Source: Hansfordia pulvinata (lineage: Eukaryota; Ascomycota; Sordariomycetes; Xylariales). From it: a stretch of 64,000 bases of DNA. Of the stretch, positions 12,901 to 24,202 are shown one piece after another; positions within the stretch are counted from its first letter, which is position 1, and each line of letters starts with the position of its first letter. The stretch covers positions 62,001 to 126,000 of the forward strand of contig BJKQ01000016.1 in assembly GCA_006538405.1 (NCBI GenBank), written 5' to 3'. Both the position numbers and the translations under genes were made by a program. Below the pieces are notes generated by a model. That model did no database searches, was not told the DNA's origin, and saw nothing but the letters and a program-made list of their open reading frames with translations.

Positions 12901-15900
12901 CGATGTCCTGTCTGGTGAATCTCGCGGCCACAAAGCTTACGACTGGCTAAGGATTCCTGATAAACGAACAGCACATCGAAGATTCGATGTGCCAGAGGTA
13001 GACCCGCGGCGCGTTTGATATCAGGCAAAGAGATCGAGCCATGCCGCATAGCGTTGCTATTTGATCTCTGAATGCTCCTGAAAACTTCTCGGGTGCTTTC
13101 GAGGCTTGCAAAGTCTGTTCTCATGGGCAAAGTTGACATCAAGGGCCCCATGGCACTTTCTATACCCGGGATTGGAAGTGTACGGCTTGACGTGACCGAC
13201 CCAATGACGATGTCCTCCTGGCCTGTGATACCCGACCAGAGCCAAGAGACACAAGCTTGAAAGATGACTTGGTTGCTGATTGACAGCTCACGAGCAAGCT
13301 TTGAAATCTCAGTGGGATCCACATCGATCTGATGAGTGGCACTAAGAATCTCGCTGCGTGATACTGCCTCGGTCTTGAAGCTAGGAGGAGGGCGGGAACT
13401 GAATCCCCGCAGGTATTCAGCCCAAAACTCCCGAGACTGAGTGTCGACGCCCGCTTGGAGAGCAGATATCTGCCGGTTAATGATGCTGAAACTCGGCCGG
13501 TCGGGTATAGATTGCCCTGCTGACAATGCATTCAAGTCTTCAAGAAGCAAGTCGACGCTCCAGCCGTCGTAAATGGCGTGGTAGATTGTCAACCGGACTG
13601 TGCGCTGCCGACGAGCATCCGTACTATCCATGATCTCAACAAGCAAAGGACGTTGAAGGAACACTTCCATTTCTGGCAGTTCTACCGATCCCAATTCGCT
13701 CACGATGAGCATGGCGCTTTCGAGCTTCTTCCATACGACCTGATGAGGAATCTCGTCGATGAAGATGAACCCAGACCGCAGAACCTCATTGTGCTGGGCG
13801 ATAGTAGTGAGCCACGTAGATATCTCGGTGGGCTCCAAATGCGTCGGGAACTCGAGATCGACATGGTTGACGTATAAACGATTATCTTTGAGGCTCTCGG
13901 TGATCATCGCCGATTGCAGGCCGGTGGCGGGGATGACCATGTCAACTTCATCTGCGTCAAGATCATTGTAAGCGGCACCATTCATCCACGAGTTGTCATA
14001 ACTGCCCGGACACTCGGTAGATGCGACGTCTGGCTCGTTGGACGATTGGTGGAGGGTTCGGACAAGCCTGGACAGGTTGCGGATAGTGCCCGACTCGATG
14101 ATATTGACAGCGGTGGCGGGTATGTTTGCCCGACGAAGGCTCGACGATAATTCAATCGACACCAACGAATCTACGCCCGTTGAGATGAGATTCATGTCCG
14201 GAGATATTGGGCGACCCAGCAGGTCAGATGCGATCTCGCAGATTTGCTGCTCAAGTTCGGATCTGAAATCCATTTCCTCCGCATGTCCATTTGCGCCTTG
14301 CGTCTTCTGCGAATGTCCTGCAATCAAAGACTTCCTGTCTGTCTTTCCAGAAGGCAGTTGGGGAAATGATTCCATTGTGACGATATCACTGGGCACCATG
14401 TAGCTCGGAAGCCACACCTTGCATTGCTGCTGGATTTTGGTCTGAATGTTGAGGACATTTTCCACGGCGGCGAATGCGACCAGAACGTTGGAGATGACGG
14501 CGACCATAGCATTGTGGCAGCCAGGTGTCCGAAGAATGGCCTGTTCGATTTCGCCGAGTTCAATGCGCTGCCCATTCAGCTTGACCTGGCTGCTGTCAAT
14601 CCTCCCAAGGCACTCGATTGTCCCATCTGGATGCATCTTCGCCCTGTCGCCTGTTCGGTACAGGCGACCATACTCTGTGTCGACAAAACTCGTCGCAGTT
14701 TGCTCGACACGGTTGAAGTACCCTTCTGCAAGCTGGTGCCCGCCAATAGCAAGTTCGCCAGCCTCGCCAAGGGGAAGCACCCAAAACGGAGACGAGGCCT
14801 CATCATCAACTATAAAGGCAGAAACGGTGTCCAGAGGCACTCCGATATTTCCCTTCGAGGACGACCGAGAGAATGCTGGCTGGAGGGTACTGATGGGGTT
14901 AACGTCAGCTCTGTTGCAGGTGCACACCGCAGAATCTTGAAATTCACTTACCAATGTATGGTCGCTTCAGTGGGTCCGTACATGCCCCAGAGCAGACTCG
15001 GCTGTGCGGAATCGCCGCCAAACTCGTTGATGACGGGCTCCGTCAGCATCTCTCCGATGGTAAGTAGCAGCCGAAGCTTGGGTGCGTTGGACCGCTTTTT
15101 GAGCAGGCTCCCCGCAACTGAGGGCGTCAGCTCGCATGCATCCACCTCCATCCTTTGGATCACCCCTGGCAGATCACTTAGCATGTGCATGCGGGGGCAG
15201 CATACCAGGGTGCTGCCGCGAAGCCATGGGAAGAAGATCTCGAACACCGACACATCAAACGTCGGAGCAGCAAACTGCAGGAAGCGCTTAAAAGCGGGCA
15301 GATGTCGGTCGTGGGCGAGGAGACTCTGTGTCGCGGCCTGGTGGGAGATTCCAACACCCTTGGGGGTTCCTGTTGAGCCGGAGGTGTACATAACATAAGC
15401 CAAGTCAGCGCCGGTGGCAATCCTGAAATGCGGCGGTCTTGAGCCCAGAGCTGTGGCCTTGGCAGTAGAATCATCTATAGGTACCACGACATAGTCTTCG
15501 TCGCACCGGGGAAAGCTGGCGAGATGATTCGTTCCCACCAAAGCCAATTTGGCCTTCACATCTCGGAGTATGAACTTGATACGCTCAGGTGGTGCGTCGA
15601 GATTCAGAGGACAAAAGGCGCCGCCAGCTTTGAGAATCGCCAGCAAAGACACGTATAGTTCTGGAGACTGAGGTAGAAGGACCGGTATGATCAGCGGCTG
15701 GCCATTCGCGGCCACCTGTGCGCTCTCAAGCGTAGCTGCGATCCGGCAGGCAAGGATATCGGCTTGTCTGTGCAGGTCGGCGTACGACAAGGCGATTCTT
15801 GGCTCTTTGGCGACACCGGTAGCGGAGTATTCAACCGCCACATTGGCCGCCTCAGTTCGCTGTGGCACAAGGTGATGTAGCAGCTCTGGACCTTGCTGAC

Positions 15901-15937
15901 GCAGTGGATATGGGTTGCAAACTGAAAGAGTGTCCAT
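989..15937 (-). CDS. sidC: Ferrichrome/ferricrocin-type siderophore peptide synthetase (NRPS), with three apparent 1-nt frameshifts
   Basis: Assembles a cyclic hexapeptide hydroxamate siderophore from small amino acids and N5-acyl-N5-hydroxyornithine. Six exons: 14952-15937, 11799-14889, 9664-11753, 9542-9612, 1193-9489, 989-1117; introns of 62, 45, 51, 52 and 75 nt, all GT-AG. Repaired length is about 4,888 aa, close to known SidC proteins. Domain order with approximate key residues: A1 (1-540), T1 (DSL ~568), C1 (HAIYDGWS ~768), A2 (SGTTGTPKG ~1236), T2 (~1633), C2 (HHAIYDGTS ~1835), T3 (~2181), C3 (HHALYDAQS ~2391), A3 (~2850), T4 (~3255), C4 (FHAVYDAIS ~3470), T5 (~3815), C5 (AHALYDGWS ~4027), T6 (~4373), C6 (HHALYDGFS ~4574). 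Every T domain keeps its serine, and every C domain keeps the second His and the Asp of the active-site motif. There is no thioesterase; a terminal C domain would cyclise. The ATG at 15937 is chosen because homologous A1 sequence begins just after it; an upstream in-frame ATG at 16144 precedes low-complexity sequence. Divergent from sidA. One base is missing at each of three short homopolymers (near 11852, 7228 and 4321). Confidence 0.94.
4321..4324 (-). other. sidC: Frameshift 3 in sidC (T5 domain)
   Basis: The frame reads LSGVLEG and then diverges. One extra G in the coding-strand GGGG run restores DIDEKTSFFELGLDSIDLIK, the phosphopantetheine site of T5. Confidence 0.84.
7228..7231 (-). other. 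sidC: Frameshift 2 in sidC (A3 domain)
   Basis: Upstream frame reads VVDEVSLSSQADSKPSLAAP; the A3 core continues one frame away as DTCYCLYTSGTTGTPKG. One extra C in the coding-strand CCCC run joins the two. Confidence 0.82.
11851..11854 (-). other. sidC: Frameshift 1 in sidC (A2 domain)
   Basis: The A2 frame reads VEFLVTS and then stops. Adding one base in the coding-strand GG run restores ...SGEPMTNEV and continues into QGYGPSETTN. Exon 2 length is also one base short of the phase its two flanking introns need. Confidence 0.8.
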
Positions 15938-17773
15938 TGTGGCGAGATTGGTGAGGTTTCCGAGGCAAGAGGACTCGGAAGTCTGCGCGAGGAGCACCGT
16001 TACATGGAGCGTCTGCTGCGAAGACAAGCATCCATCCACTAGCGACGGGTTCGTCCGCGTCGAGGGGACCGTCCCGAGGAATCGGGCACAGCAGCCTGGG
16101 CGAGATCGATGGCCAAATCTATACGTGCGGCGCCTGCTGCCCAATCAGACGCCCCTGGTTTCCAACGTCAATGCTGGTACTGGGCGGCGTCACCGCTGCC
16201 GTAAAAGGCCAACTTCAACCTAGAGAGTTTTCCACGGGTTAATACTCGTACGAGTAGGCATCTAGAGATCCACAGCCTGTACATGCGTGGAGCAAGAGGC
16301 TCAGGACGGAACGATCCAGACGATCCCTGCAGCTCGAATCACCTTGGTGGCCCGGCTGGAGGAGATGAAGAATTGGCTGACCTTGTAAGAGCCGGGGCCA
16401 AGTCTGGGGTACTTGGTGTGGCCAATGGCACGTCAAGCGACGGTTATGCTCTACGTACGGGCTGCAGTCCAGTGTCTCAACTGCGTGCCCAGATCGAGTT
16501 GCGGGTTACTCGACAGTGATGGAATGGTGCTATTAACTGCGAGAGATTGGCAGATCTCGGTGAATCTCGAGGTGGGTGAAGCAACCAAAGAAGAGGCAGT
16601 CTTGCCGTTGAATGCGGGTCGAGGTAAGCGAGGCAGTGAGTGTGCCTACAGGCGGTTGCGTACGAGTCTTTGAGGGGTAGGACGCGCGGGGCTACTTCTG
16701 GTCGAGGGGGGAGTAACACCACCAGCCTGGTCACGATGACACAGGCATGCGGCAGAGCTGAGGACGGCTGTCGGCCCAAAGACGCGCGATGGTAACTCCG
16801 AGCGGTTGCGAATGAACGGCAGGCGAGACGAGAAAGCTCGGCGACTTAGCTCCGAGCTGGCGCCTCAAACCCCCATGTTAGAAGTCCATCTAGAGAAGGT
16901 TGACACGGGTCAGTGGCGGCGGTCCGGTACAAGCGAAAGGGCGCGACCGAAGCGGGTGGAAGTGGTGGTGGCCATGGTGTACGTAGGGGTGGTGGTTGTT
17001 GGAATGGGGGTCATGAGGGCAATGGGGGTCATCGACTGCGAACCCACCTTGTCTGCCACCTGCTCCAAAGGAACCCGGAGCGCCCAAGTGCGGCGCCGAA
17101 CCGAGTTGATGCGCGCATGCATGCTTCTTCCTTGGAGGGGTACCTGGTGTTGGTAGCGGCTGGTTGGTACTCGTACTCGTGCCGGCTGTGAGGTCCTCGA
17201 GGGGAGTCTGCTGGGCTGAGGAAGCTGGCGACGATGGATTGCATCACCACTACCGCTTGCGGGCGGTGTTAGTGCGGGATGACGGGCACGAGTGCGACAC
17301 GCGGCTTGGGTTGATGCTCACACGGTCCTTTTAACAAACGTACCCCTGCCTTTTCATCAACGGGCTGGTGACTTTTCCCTGATTCCAGATATAAGCACCG
17401 GGTGGATCAATCCGCGGGGGACCGGACTATTTACACAGGTGTAGGTGTGTTTCCGCAGGCCCACGCCCCCACGCTTAGCAAGAATTATTTCGTACGAGAA
17501 ACCGATGCACCTTTTCTGGTTTGTCGGGGTGATGAACAGCGTGGCAGGTAAAATGATTTAGCGCTGGCCACGATTCTCTTTACGAGACAACACCACGGAG
17601 CCGAACCCTCACAGATCTGTGCTGGCGTCGGCGGCTCAAGTCCGGGGAGCGAGTCCAATTTGATCCCATCTCATACTCGTAGCTATCCAGTCATCCAGGT
17701 TGTATCCATACCTTGTAGGCCAGACGAATCCAACAAAGGCCAATGACTGGGAAGTAAACATCAAAAGAGACGC

Positions 17774-17805
17774 ACAGAGAGAGAGAGAGAGAAAGAGAGA
17801 GAGAG
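17774..17805 (+). repeat. GA-rich simple repeat
   Basis: Nearly pure (GA)n with one AAA interruption in the sidC-sidA spacer. Confidence 0.85.
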
Positions 17806-18201
17806 GCTTCAGGGCACCTCGGCTAGGGAGACACGCATCCATGGGGTGCCAGTCAAACAATGCCCGTATACGAGGGCTGCTTGATGGCCTCCAATTCGGC
17901 CCCTCCACACCCTCTCTCTGGTATTCCATCGCCCTACCCTTCTCGCAGTGGACGAGTACTCGTAAACCACTCATACGAAAGCTTGCATGGAGGCGTGGCG
18001 GCTCCGACAAGTCCGGGCACGCGCGGGCGTGGGTGCCGCTCGGAGAGCCATTGCTCCCTATTACTCCGTACGAAGAGCCCAGGCACGGCCAGGGCCCATT
18101 TGGCGTGCCGAAGCCTCGCCTAAAAGGCCGCCCTGGCCGCGCTGGGCCGGCGCCACTGCACGCCAAGCAAGCCCGGGATGACTGGCGCCGAGCTGATCAT
18201 C

Positions 18202-18230
18202 TTATCAGATTGGATCCGATCATCTGATAA
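18202..18230. promoter_or_regulatory. Inverted pair of iron-repressor GATA sites
   Basis: TTATCAGAT at 18202-18210 and its exact inverse ATCTGATAA at 18222-18230 are separated by 11 bp. Each arm matches the consensus ATCWGATAA reported for fungal SreA/SRE GATA factors, which repress siderophore genes when iron is plentiful. The pair lies about 2.3 kb upstream of sidC and 2.9 kb upstream of sidA. The sequence match is seen; binding is inferred. Confidence 0.72.
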
Positions 18231-19745
18231 ACACGCTGTCGCACAACTCGACGCCGGCGGGTGCCAGCCTGCCCCGGCACAGTGCCCCGAACAGGAATGC
18301 CCGGCACTCGACTGACTGCTCACCTCCCGCCCCTTGTCCCCTCGCCCCCGTGCTCGCATCCTCAACCTGGTTTGCACCATGAAGGCCCGGCTTCTCAGGG
18401 CCGGGCCCCACTTAGGTCTCCCACTGCAGACACGATTCTCGAGACCAGCCGGCTTAGCACCGAGACGCTCAAGGTCTGTCCGGCCGCGCTCTCATTCAAG
18501 TCTGGGCCACCGCAGCATACGAGTAGGACTTGAACGTATTTAGGTACCCAACGAAGTCACAGGGAACAGATAGTGCCTGGATCCTGCAATCATCTTGCGT
18601 GAGTCTGTACACACGGGATATGGCAGCGCGAGACCAGGCACCATGCATACGGCTTTCCTGTAGCCGTCTGTTGTGCTGGATTCAGAGATGCCTCGATGGG
18701 CTGTCGTCTCGGAAGGTCTCGACCCTGAACAATGTGTACCCCTGCCGCTGTGTCGCCTTGAACGATGGAACCGTGGACACACTGCGCGGGGATCCATCCA
18801 AGAAAAGAAGCCAGCTGCTCTGGGCCTTCCGTACAGCCGACGCGCATGGGTCCCCGAAGACGCAACCGAGTTTTGACAACTCGAAATGGGGTACCAAGCA
18901 CAGACTTGAACTGGGGCTGGAGATCCTCGGCACCATGCCGACATGAGCTGGAGACTGGTCTTTTCTGCCCGAGTGCATCCCATCGCCGGAGATTTCACGC
19001 ATTGCGGTTTGAGGCAAAGATCGCCTCGCCTCGGACCGGACACTTCTGCAGCCGCTCGTACGAGCAAGCTGAGGGCCTTGGATTCGGCTTGTGCCTGGCC
19101 GAATTTCTGGCTCTGGACTCTGGCCTGTGGACTGCTACCATATCGTCACTCGAAACCCTTGGAAGGGCGGGTACACGAGTCCGGCTGCGTGAGCTGGAGT
19201 GCATGGACTCGTAGCCCTACAGCAGGCGAGGCCAGGCTGATGAGTGTCTCTGAAAATCCTTGCCGTTTCTCCACTCCATTCCTGTTCCGAAGGGTGCCGG
19301 CGTTCGTACATGAACGCACTTTGGGGGTACCAGAAATGCCAGACTTGTGTACCGTAACTTTACCGGGACGGGCCAATGTTGTACTGATGGGTCGTTCCAG
19401 TGGCTTCATCCGTCTTGGTCACTGCCGGCTTCCAGACAGCACACCACCAACGCTGAATACCTACGGTCCAGACGGGTCCTACACTGCTCGAGGCTCCATC
19501 TCAGACCGGAACACAGCACGAGTATCATAGAAGTCAAGGCCTTCACTGAGTAAGGACGTGGTAGGTACACGACGAAGGATGTCAGTCTCGGCAGACAGCT
19601 GCACAGTCTTTTCCGCAGGTACGGCCAACCTGCCAACCTGAAAGGGGACGGGTATCCGGTACTTGATCGAGGCTCCGGGTGTGGCAGGGTGCTGTTGTAC
19701 TCGTGTCGAGTACCGCGCGCGAGCCTGCCCTCGGGCGATTGGATC

Positions 19746-19764
19746 TTATCTGATCCTCAGATAA
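19746..19764. promoter_or_regulatory. Second inverted GATA-site pair, sidA-proximal
   Basis: TTATCTGA and TCAGATAA form a perfect 8-bp inverted repeat with a 3-bp spacer. The left arm extended by one base is a 9/9 match to ATCWGATAA on the minus strand; the right arm is 8/9 on the plus strand. It lies about 1.35 kb upstream of the sidA start codon. Confidence 0.7.
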
Positions 19765-21110
19765 TGCCGATGTCGCCCATCCCGCGGGGCCACCCCACCA
19801 CGAGCCCACATCGTTGTCCAGCCATGCCAGCCCACCTCAATGTCTTCCCCCCCCCCCGCTAGTACCGCCGTACCGAAGCGACTCGTCCCAGTTCCGCCTT
19901 GGTCGCCTCGTCTTGTCGTGTCGTTTCTTCGACATCACCATCGCCCTCTGCCCACGCCATCGCCGCGCTACCGCACCTTGGCCCGCCCGCCAGGCAAATC
20001 AGCTTCCTTCTCCCCTCGCTTAGCGTTGATCTTGGTCAAACTTTACCCACGCCTCTCCCGCCCAGCCTGCAAATTCCTGGCTGCGCTGCACCACACCCAC
20101 ACACGCCACTCCCTACTCATACTCGAGCTTCCTTGACTCCCCCATCAGGTACGGCACGCCTGGTTGGGCCTGTACTAACGCTGACCCTGGTCCTTGGGGG
20201 CTGCCCGACCCACTGCCTGGTCCCGTCGCGCGGCCAGCTCTCAGTTATGCCTCGACCAGACTCGCCGCCGGTGGCACAGACTCCAAACGTCACCAGCAGT
20301 TTAGGCTACCGCCTCGTTGTCACCAGCGATGCGCTTCCCCGCTCTCGGTTCAGTATTCCATCGAACACCAGGAAATTCGGAAAGCGAGTCGCTGCCAGCC
20401 ACAAATCCAGGACCCCCATCCCTATACCCAGCAGATTGGCCGAGCTGGCTTTCCAGGGATCGGAATCGCTCAACCGCTCTGTGAAAAAGTCGCACCACAA
20501 ATCGTCCAGCATGTGAGCCCCTACGAGACCCTATTCCGGTCAGTTGCCTCTTTACCATGCCGCCGGCCTCTCTTTTATGTAACGGCAAGGGTGCCGTCTC
20601 CACCCGAAATATCCGAACGCTGCCTCGCGCCGGCTTGTCCAAATTGCGTAACTGGCGCCAGGGTCCTGCCACGTCCGATCCACGCATACCCGTACCGGTA
20701 GGGACCGGCTTGGGGACCAGCTACTCGTAGGTATGCTTGCTCCCACGCGGCAACTTGACACTAGGTTAGCACCTCATACATGTACGTGTAGTACATCTCA
20801 TGGGGGGAACCGCTGGATCTGCGGTCCTTTTTATTTCTATGTCCAGTACCCACGCCTCGACCTTTCTCCTGGAGCTGTCGCTTTTTTTTATTCCGTCCTT
20901 ACTACGCTTGGAGATCTTGGTCCCGACTTCGGCCTCTCCCCTCGGTCTTTCCCCCTGGCTGCCTCGTCACTCTTATTACCTGGGCTCGTCACCTCCGGTC
21001 TGCCTTCGCGGTTTCACCCATCTGGCTCTGCTACTGTCCAGCCGTCTGCCTCCAGGTATCCCGCGTTGCACTTTAGCAACGGACTCGCCCCCGCCAAGCG
21101 ATCAGCAGCC

Positions 21111-22809
21111 ATGGCACCAGCAACTACACAGGAGAGCTACGGCGAGGTGAGTCAATGGCCTCGCTCGCAACAGCCCACGACCAAGCCCATTCTCGGCGAC
21201 GTTCTCGACTCGAAGCCCTCCCAATCCCATTTGAGAGGCTCCGCCGGAGGCGTGTATGACCTTGTGTGCGTTGGTTTTGGCCCGGCCAGTCTGGCAGTGG
21301 CTTGCGCGCTCCATGACTCCATCGAGACCGGCAAGGTTTCGGGCTCCGAGGGTGGGAAAGGCCCCAAGGTGCTGTTCTTGGAAAAGCAGCCCAAGTTCGC
21401 ATGGCACGCCGGCATGCTTTTGCCGGGGGCCAAGATGCAGATTTCCTTCATTAAGGACATGGCCACCCTGCGAGATCCCAAGTCGAAGTTCACCTTTCTC
21501 AACTATCTCAACAGCAACGATCGCCTCGTCGAGTTCACGAACTTGGGCACATTCCTGCCCGCCCGATCGGAATACGAAGACTACCTCCGCTGGTGCGCCA
21601 GCCACTTTACCGAGGTAGTGCGCTATGGGAACGAGGTGACCTCCGTCTCCCCCTCGTCCGGCTCTTCGTCCGGCGGTCCTGTCTCCAGGTTCACTGTGAC
21701 GTCCCGTGACATCAGCTCAGGAGCCGCAGCCACCTTCCACGCCAAGAACGTTCTCATGGCTATTGGCGGCCAGCCGTCCATCCCCAAATCGCTATCTCCG
21801 TCCCACCCCCGCGTTATCCATTCGTCGCAATACGCGCACCTTGTCCCCAAGATTCTGACGCAGACCAATGCGCCGTACCGCGTGGCTGTTGTTGGTGCTG
21901 GTCAGAGTGCCGCCGAGATCTTCAACAACATCCAGAATCTGTACCCCAACTCACAAACCACGCTTCTGATGCGCCAAGAGTTCCTCAAGCCCAGCGACGA
22001 CTCGCCGTTGTAAGTTACCCCACGCAAATCACCCGACGGTCTTGTGCTGTCCCGAGTTTTGTACCTGACACATGACAGCGTCAACTCTATCTTCAACCCG
22101 TCCTATGTCGATTCCCTCTTTCCTCGATCCGAAGCCCTCAGGCAGGCCACGCTGGCGGACGCGCGAGCCACGAACTACGGCGTTGTACGCCTGGAGCTGA
22201 TTGAGCATCTCTACGAGCGCATGTACGACCAGAGGCGGAGTCTGGGCCCCGATGAGCGCGCTTGGCCTCACCGCATCAGGGGTGCGACCGAGATCGTCGG
22301 CTTTGACGGCTCGCGAAGTGACAGAGCCCGCCTCACCATCCGGCCCATTGCTGCCTTTGCGCCCGAAGGAGCTTCCGCGGCCCAGGAGGCCCTCGACGTG
22401 GACCTTGTTATTGCCGCGACCGGGTACCAGCGCAGCTCGCACCTGGATATCATGAAAGATGTTGAGAAGCTTCTACCAGAGTCTGATGCATCTGCGGCGC
22501 CGAGTGCCGGTGACGCGGTACAGGCTAAGCCCCTGGTTTCACACATTGGCGGCCGACCTGTGAGGGTCGGACGCGACTACGGTGTTCAATTCGCCTCCGG
22601 CAAGGTCGCTCAAGGATCAGGCATCTGGCTCCAGGGATGCAACGAGAAGACCCACGGTGTAAGTCAAGAACGTATCCATGCGGTCGCAATCGATGCTAAC
22701 TACCTCATAGCTTAGCGACACACTGCTTTCCATTCTGGCTGTACGATCTGGAGAAATTGTACACTCGGTGTTTGGCAGCCACAGCACCGAAGTGAGGGCC
22801 CGACTGTGA
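21111..22809 (+). CDS. sidA: L-ornithine N5-monooxygenase
   Basis: Catalyses the first committed step of hydroxamate siderophore synthesis: FAD- and NADPH-dependent N5-hydroxylation of L-ornithine. Three exons: 21111-22009, 22079-22658, 22711-22809; introns of 69 and 52 nt with GTAAGT donors, the second with a GCTAAC branch point. The product is 525 aa, against about 500 for Aspergillus SidA. Visible motifs: FAD-binding GFGPAS at residues 55-60, the substrate/FAD segment around [19 protein letters not shown] (98-116), NADPH-binding GAGQSAAE (262-269), and the C-terminal ATGY motif (413-416). The last exon ends in the family-typical THGLSDTLLS segment. An in-frame ATG at 20733 would add 126 residues of low-complexity sequence; the ATG at 21111 fits the family better. 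Divergent from sidC; its product, once acylated by an enzyme not encoded here, would feed SidC. Confidence 0.96.
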
Positions 22810-24202
22810 TCGGGAGAAGAAAACTGTACGCGACGGCGTTGTGACGGAAGAGCCTGCGCCTTGAGATTGAGGATACCAAAAGCACGAGTGACGACACGAC
22901 AGGGTACACAAATCATTAGATATTTCGGCAGTTTTGCGCAACATTGACCAACTTGCAAGTTTTAGTAATTCCAGTCATACCTTCGAACGACACTTGGCAG
23001 GCAGATTTTGTGGGCGACTCCGCGATCTCGTTTAAGTCTCGGCGGGGATGAGGCAAACACCATGTGGAGGGTTTTCAGTTGTGAAGATGTTTTGTGGAAT
23101 GCCCGGTCATCCGTCATCCCATTGTCCTATGAAATCGGCCGCCGCTGCGCTTTGAGAGTGTCTCTTTGAAGTCGGGCTCTCCCTTTGCGCAACTAACACG
23201 TGGGTCTCTGTTGAGCAAAGGTGCGATCAATTCTTTGTTCTCGCCCAGCATTTCGGGCCAAGAGGTGCCCTTCACAGCCGAAAACATGAGCGCAGCCACA
23301 TTCTACCTCTCTGTTCGGGCTCTTCGTGTCTTGTCTCGTGCTATTCACCATGAGCCAGGCGGATGTATAGGGCGCCGGGGGTCCATGCAAGGACAGGCCG
23401 GGAGCGCCACCTTCGACATAACGCGACACCCCTGCCTCGGCAGCTGGAGAATAAAGAGATCAGGGTCAAGGTCGGGGTGGGTCACGACAGCCTTTCCTGG
23501 AAGCGGAGCCACCCGACAACGCTCAATCTCTACGTTGACCTGTGGCTCTTGAACTATATAATGAACAGGAGGCTGACTTTGACCGAGCCAGGGATTGTCA
23601 GCGAGCGATGCCGTCGTGCGATTCCGTTTGTTCTGTGCGCAGCGCATTAGACTTCAACGAGCGTTTGCTACCAGCTCATCTTCGAATGAACATCCAACCA
23701 AACCGAGACTCACCGGCTCAGCGCCCGTCGGCTAGGCTGGAGATTCCATCACGTCTCTGTTCTGCTTAACAACAGCAGCCTTTATTGCATGCCTCACCAC
23801 TTGATGCTGAGTTTTGTACAGCTTGACTCCCGACAGCTCGGCAAATGGGTGCAGCGAAACATATATACGGGGTCGAGAGTCGTCCTTCCCAGGCTGAGCA
23901 TGGTTTCCTCACGACAGCGAGAAGACTGGAGCACTTTTGCTGCAGCAAGGGACTCACAAAAAGGATATTAGACTGGCTGGACCATATCGAGGCCCCAAGC
24001 GGCGAACCGGACGCGCCGACGATGCCCAGAGCGCGGATCCCAACCCCGGCCAGCGAGGGCGAGCCCCGCCGGCCTCCGACCCCCAACAAGTCCCGCGGAC
24101 CTCCACGAGCGCCACTGCCACTGCCACCGAGCAGACCCGGCTCCTCCGCAGCAGCAGCAGAAGCACCCGCGGCAGGTCTCCGGCGGGACCACCGACAGCC
24201 TG
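22810..24202. other. Intergenic, sidA 3' flank and upstream of DUF7924-like gene
   Basis: No recognisable gene. A TATATATA-like stretch near 23861 could serve the downstream gene. The region 23940-24200 is open in more than one frame and may hold its N-terminal coding sequence. Confidence 0.5.

Larger units (their letters stand above)
15938..21110. other. Long divergent spacer between sidC and sidA
   Basis: About 5.2 kb with no supportable gene; the reading frames are short, overlapping and lack known domains. It holds the promoters of both siderophore genes, two inverted GATA-site pairs, a GA-rich tract at 17774-17805, an 11-C run at 19847-19857, and several copies of TACTCGTA/TACGAGTA, including a perfect 14-bp palindrome at 16243-16256. 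An open frame upstream of the sidA ATG (from 20733) is in frame but looks like leader sequence. Confidence 0.65.

Noticed and set aside
20733..21110. In-frame N-terminal extension of SidA by 126 residues
   Set aside because: The segment is low-complexity and unlike known SidA N-termini; the ATG at 21111 places the FAD motif at the expected distance.
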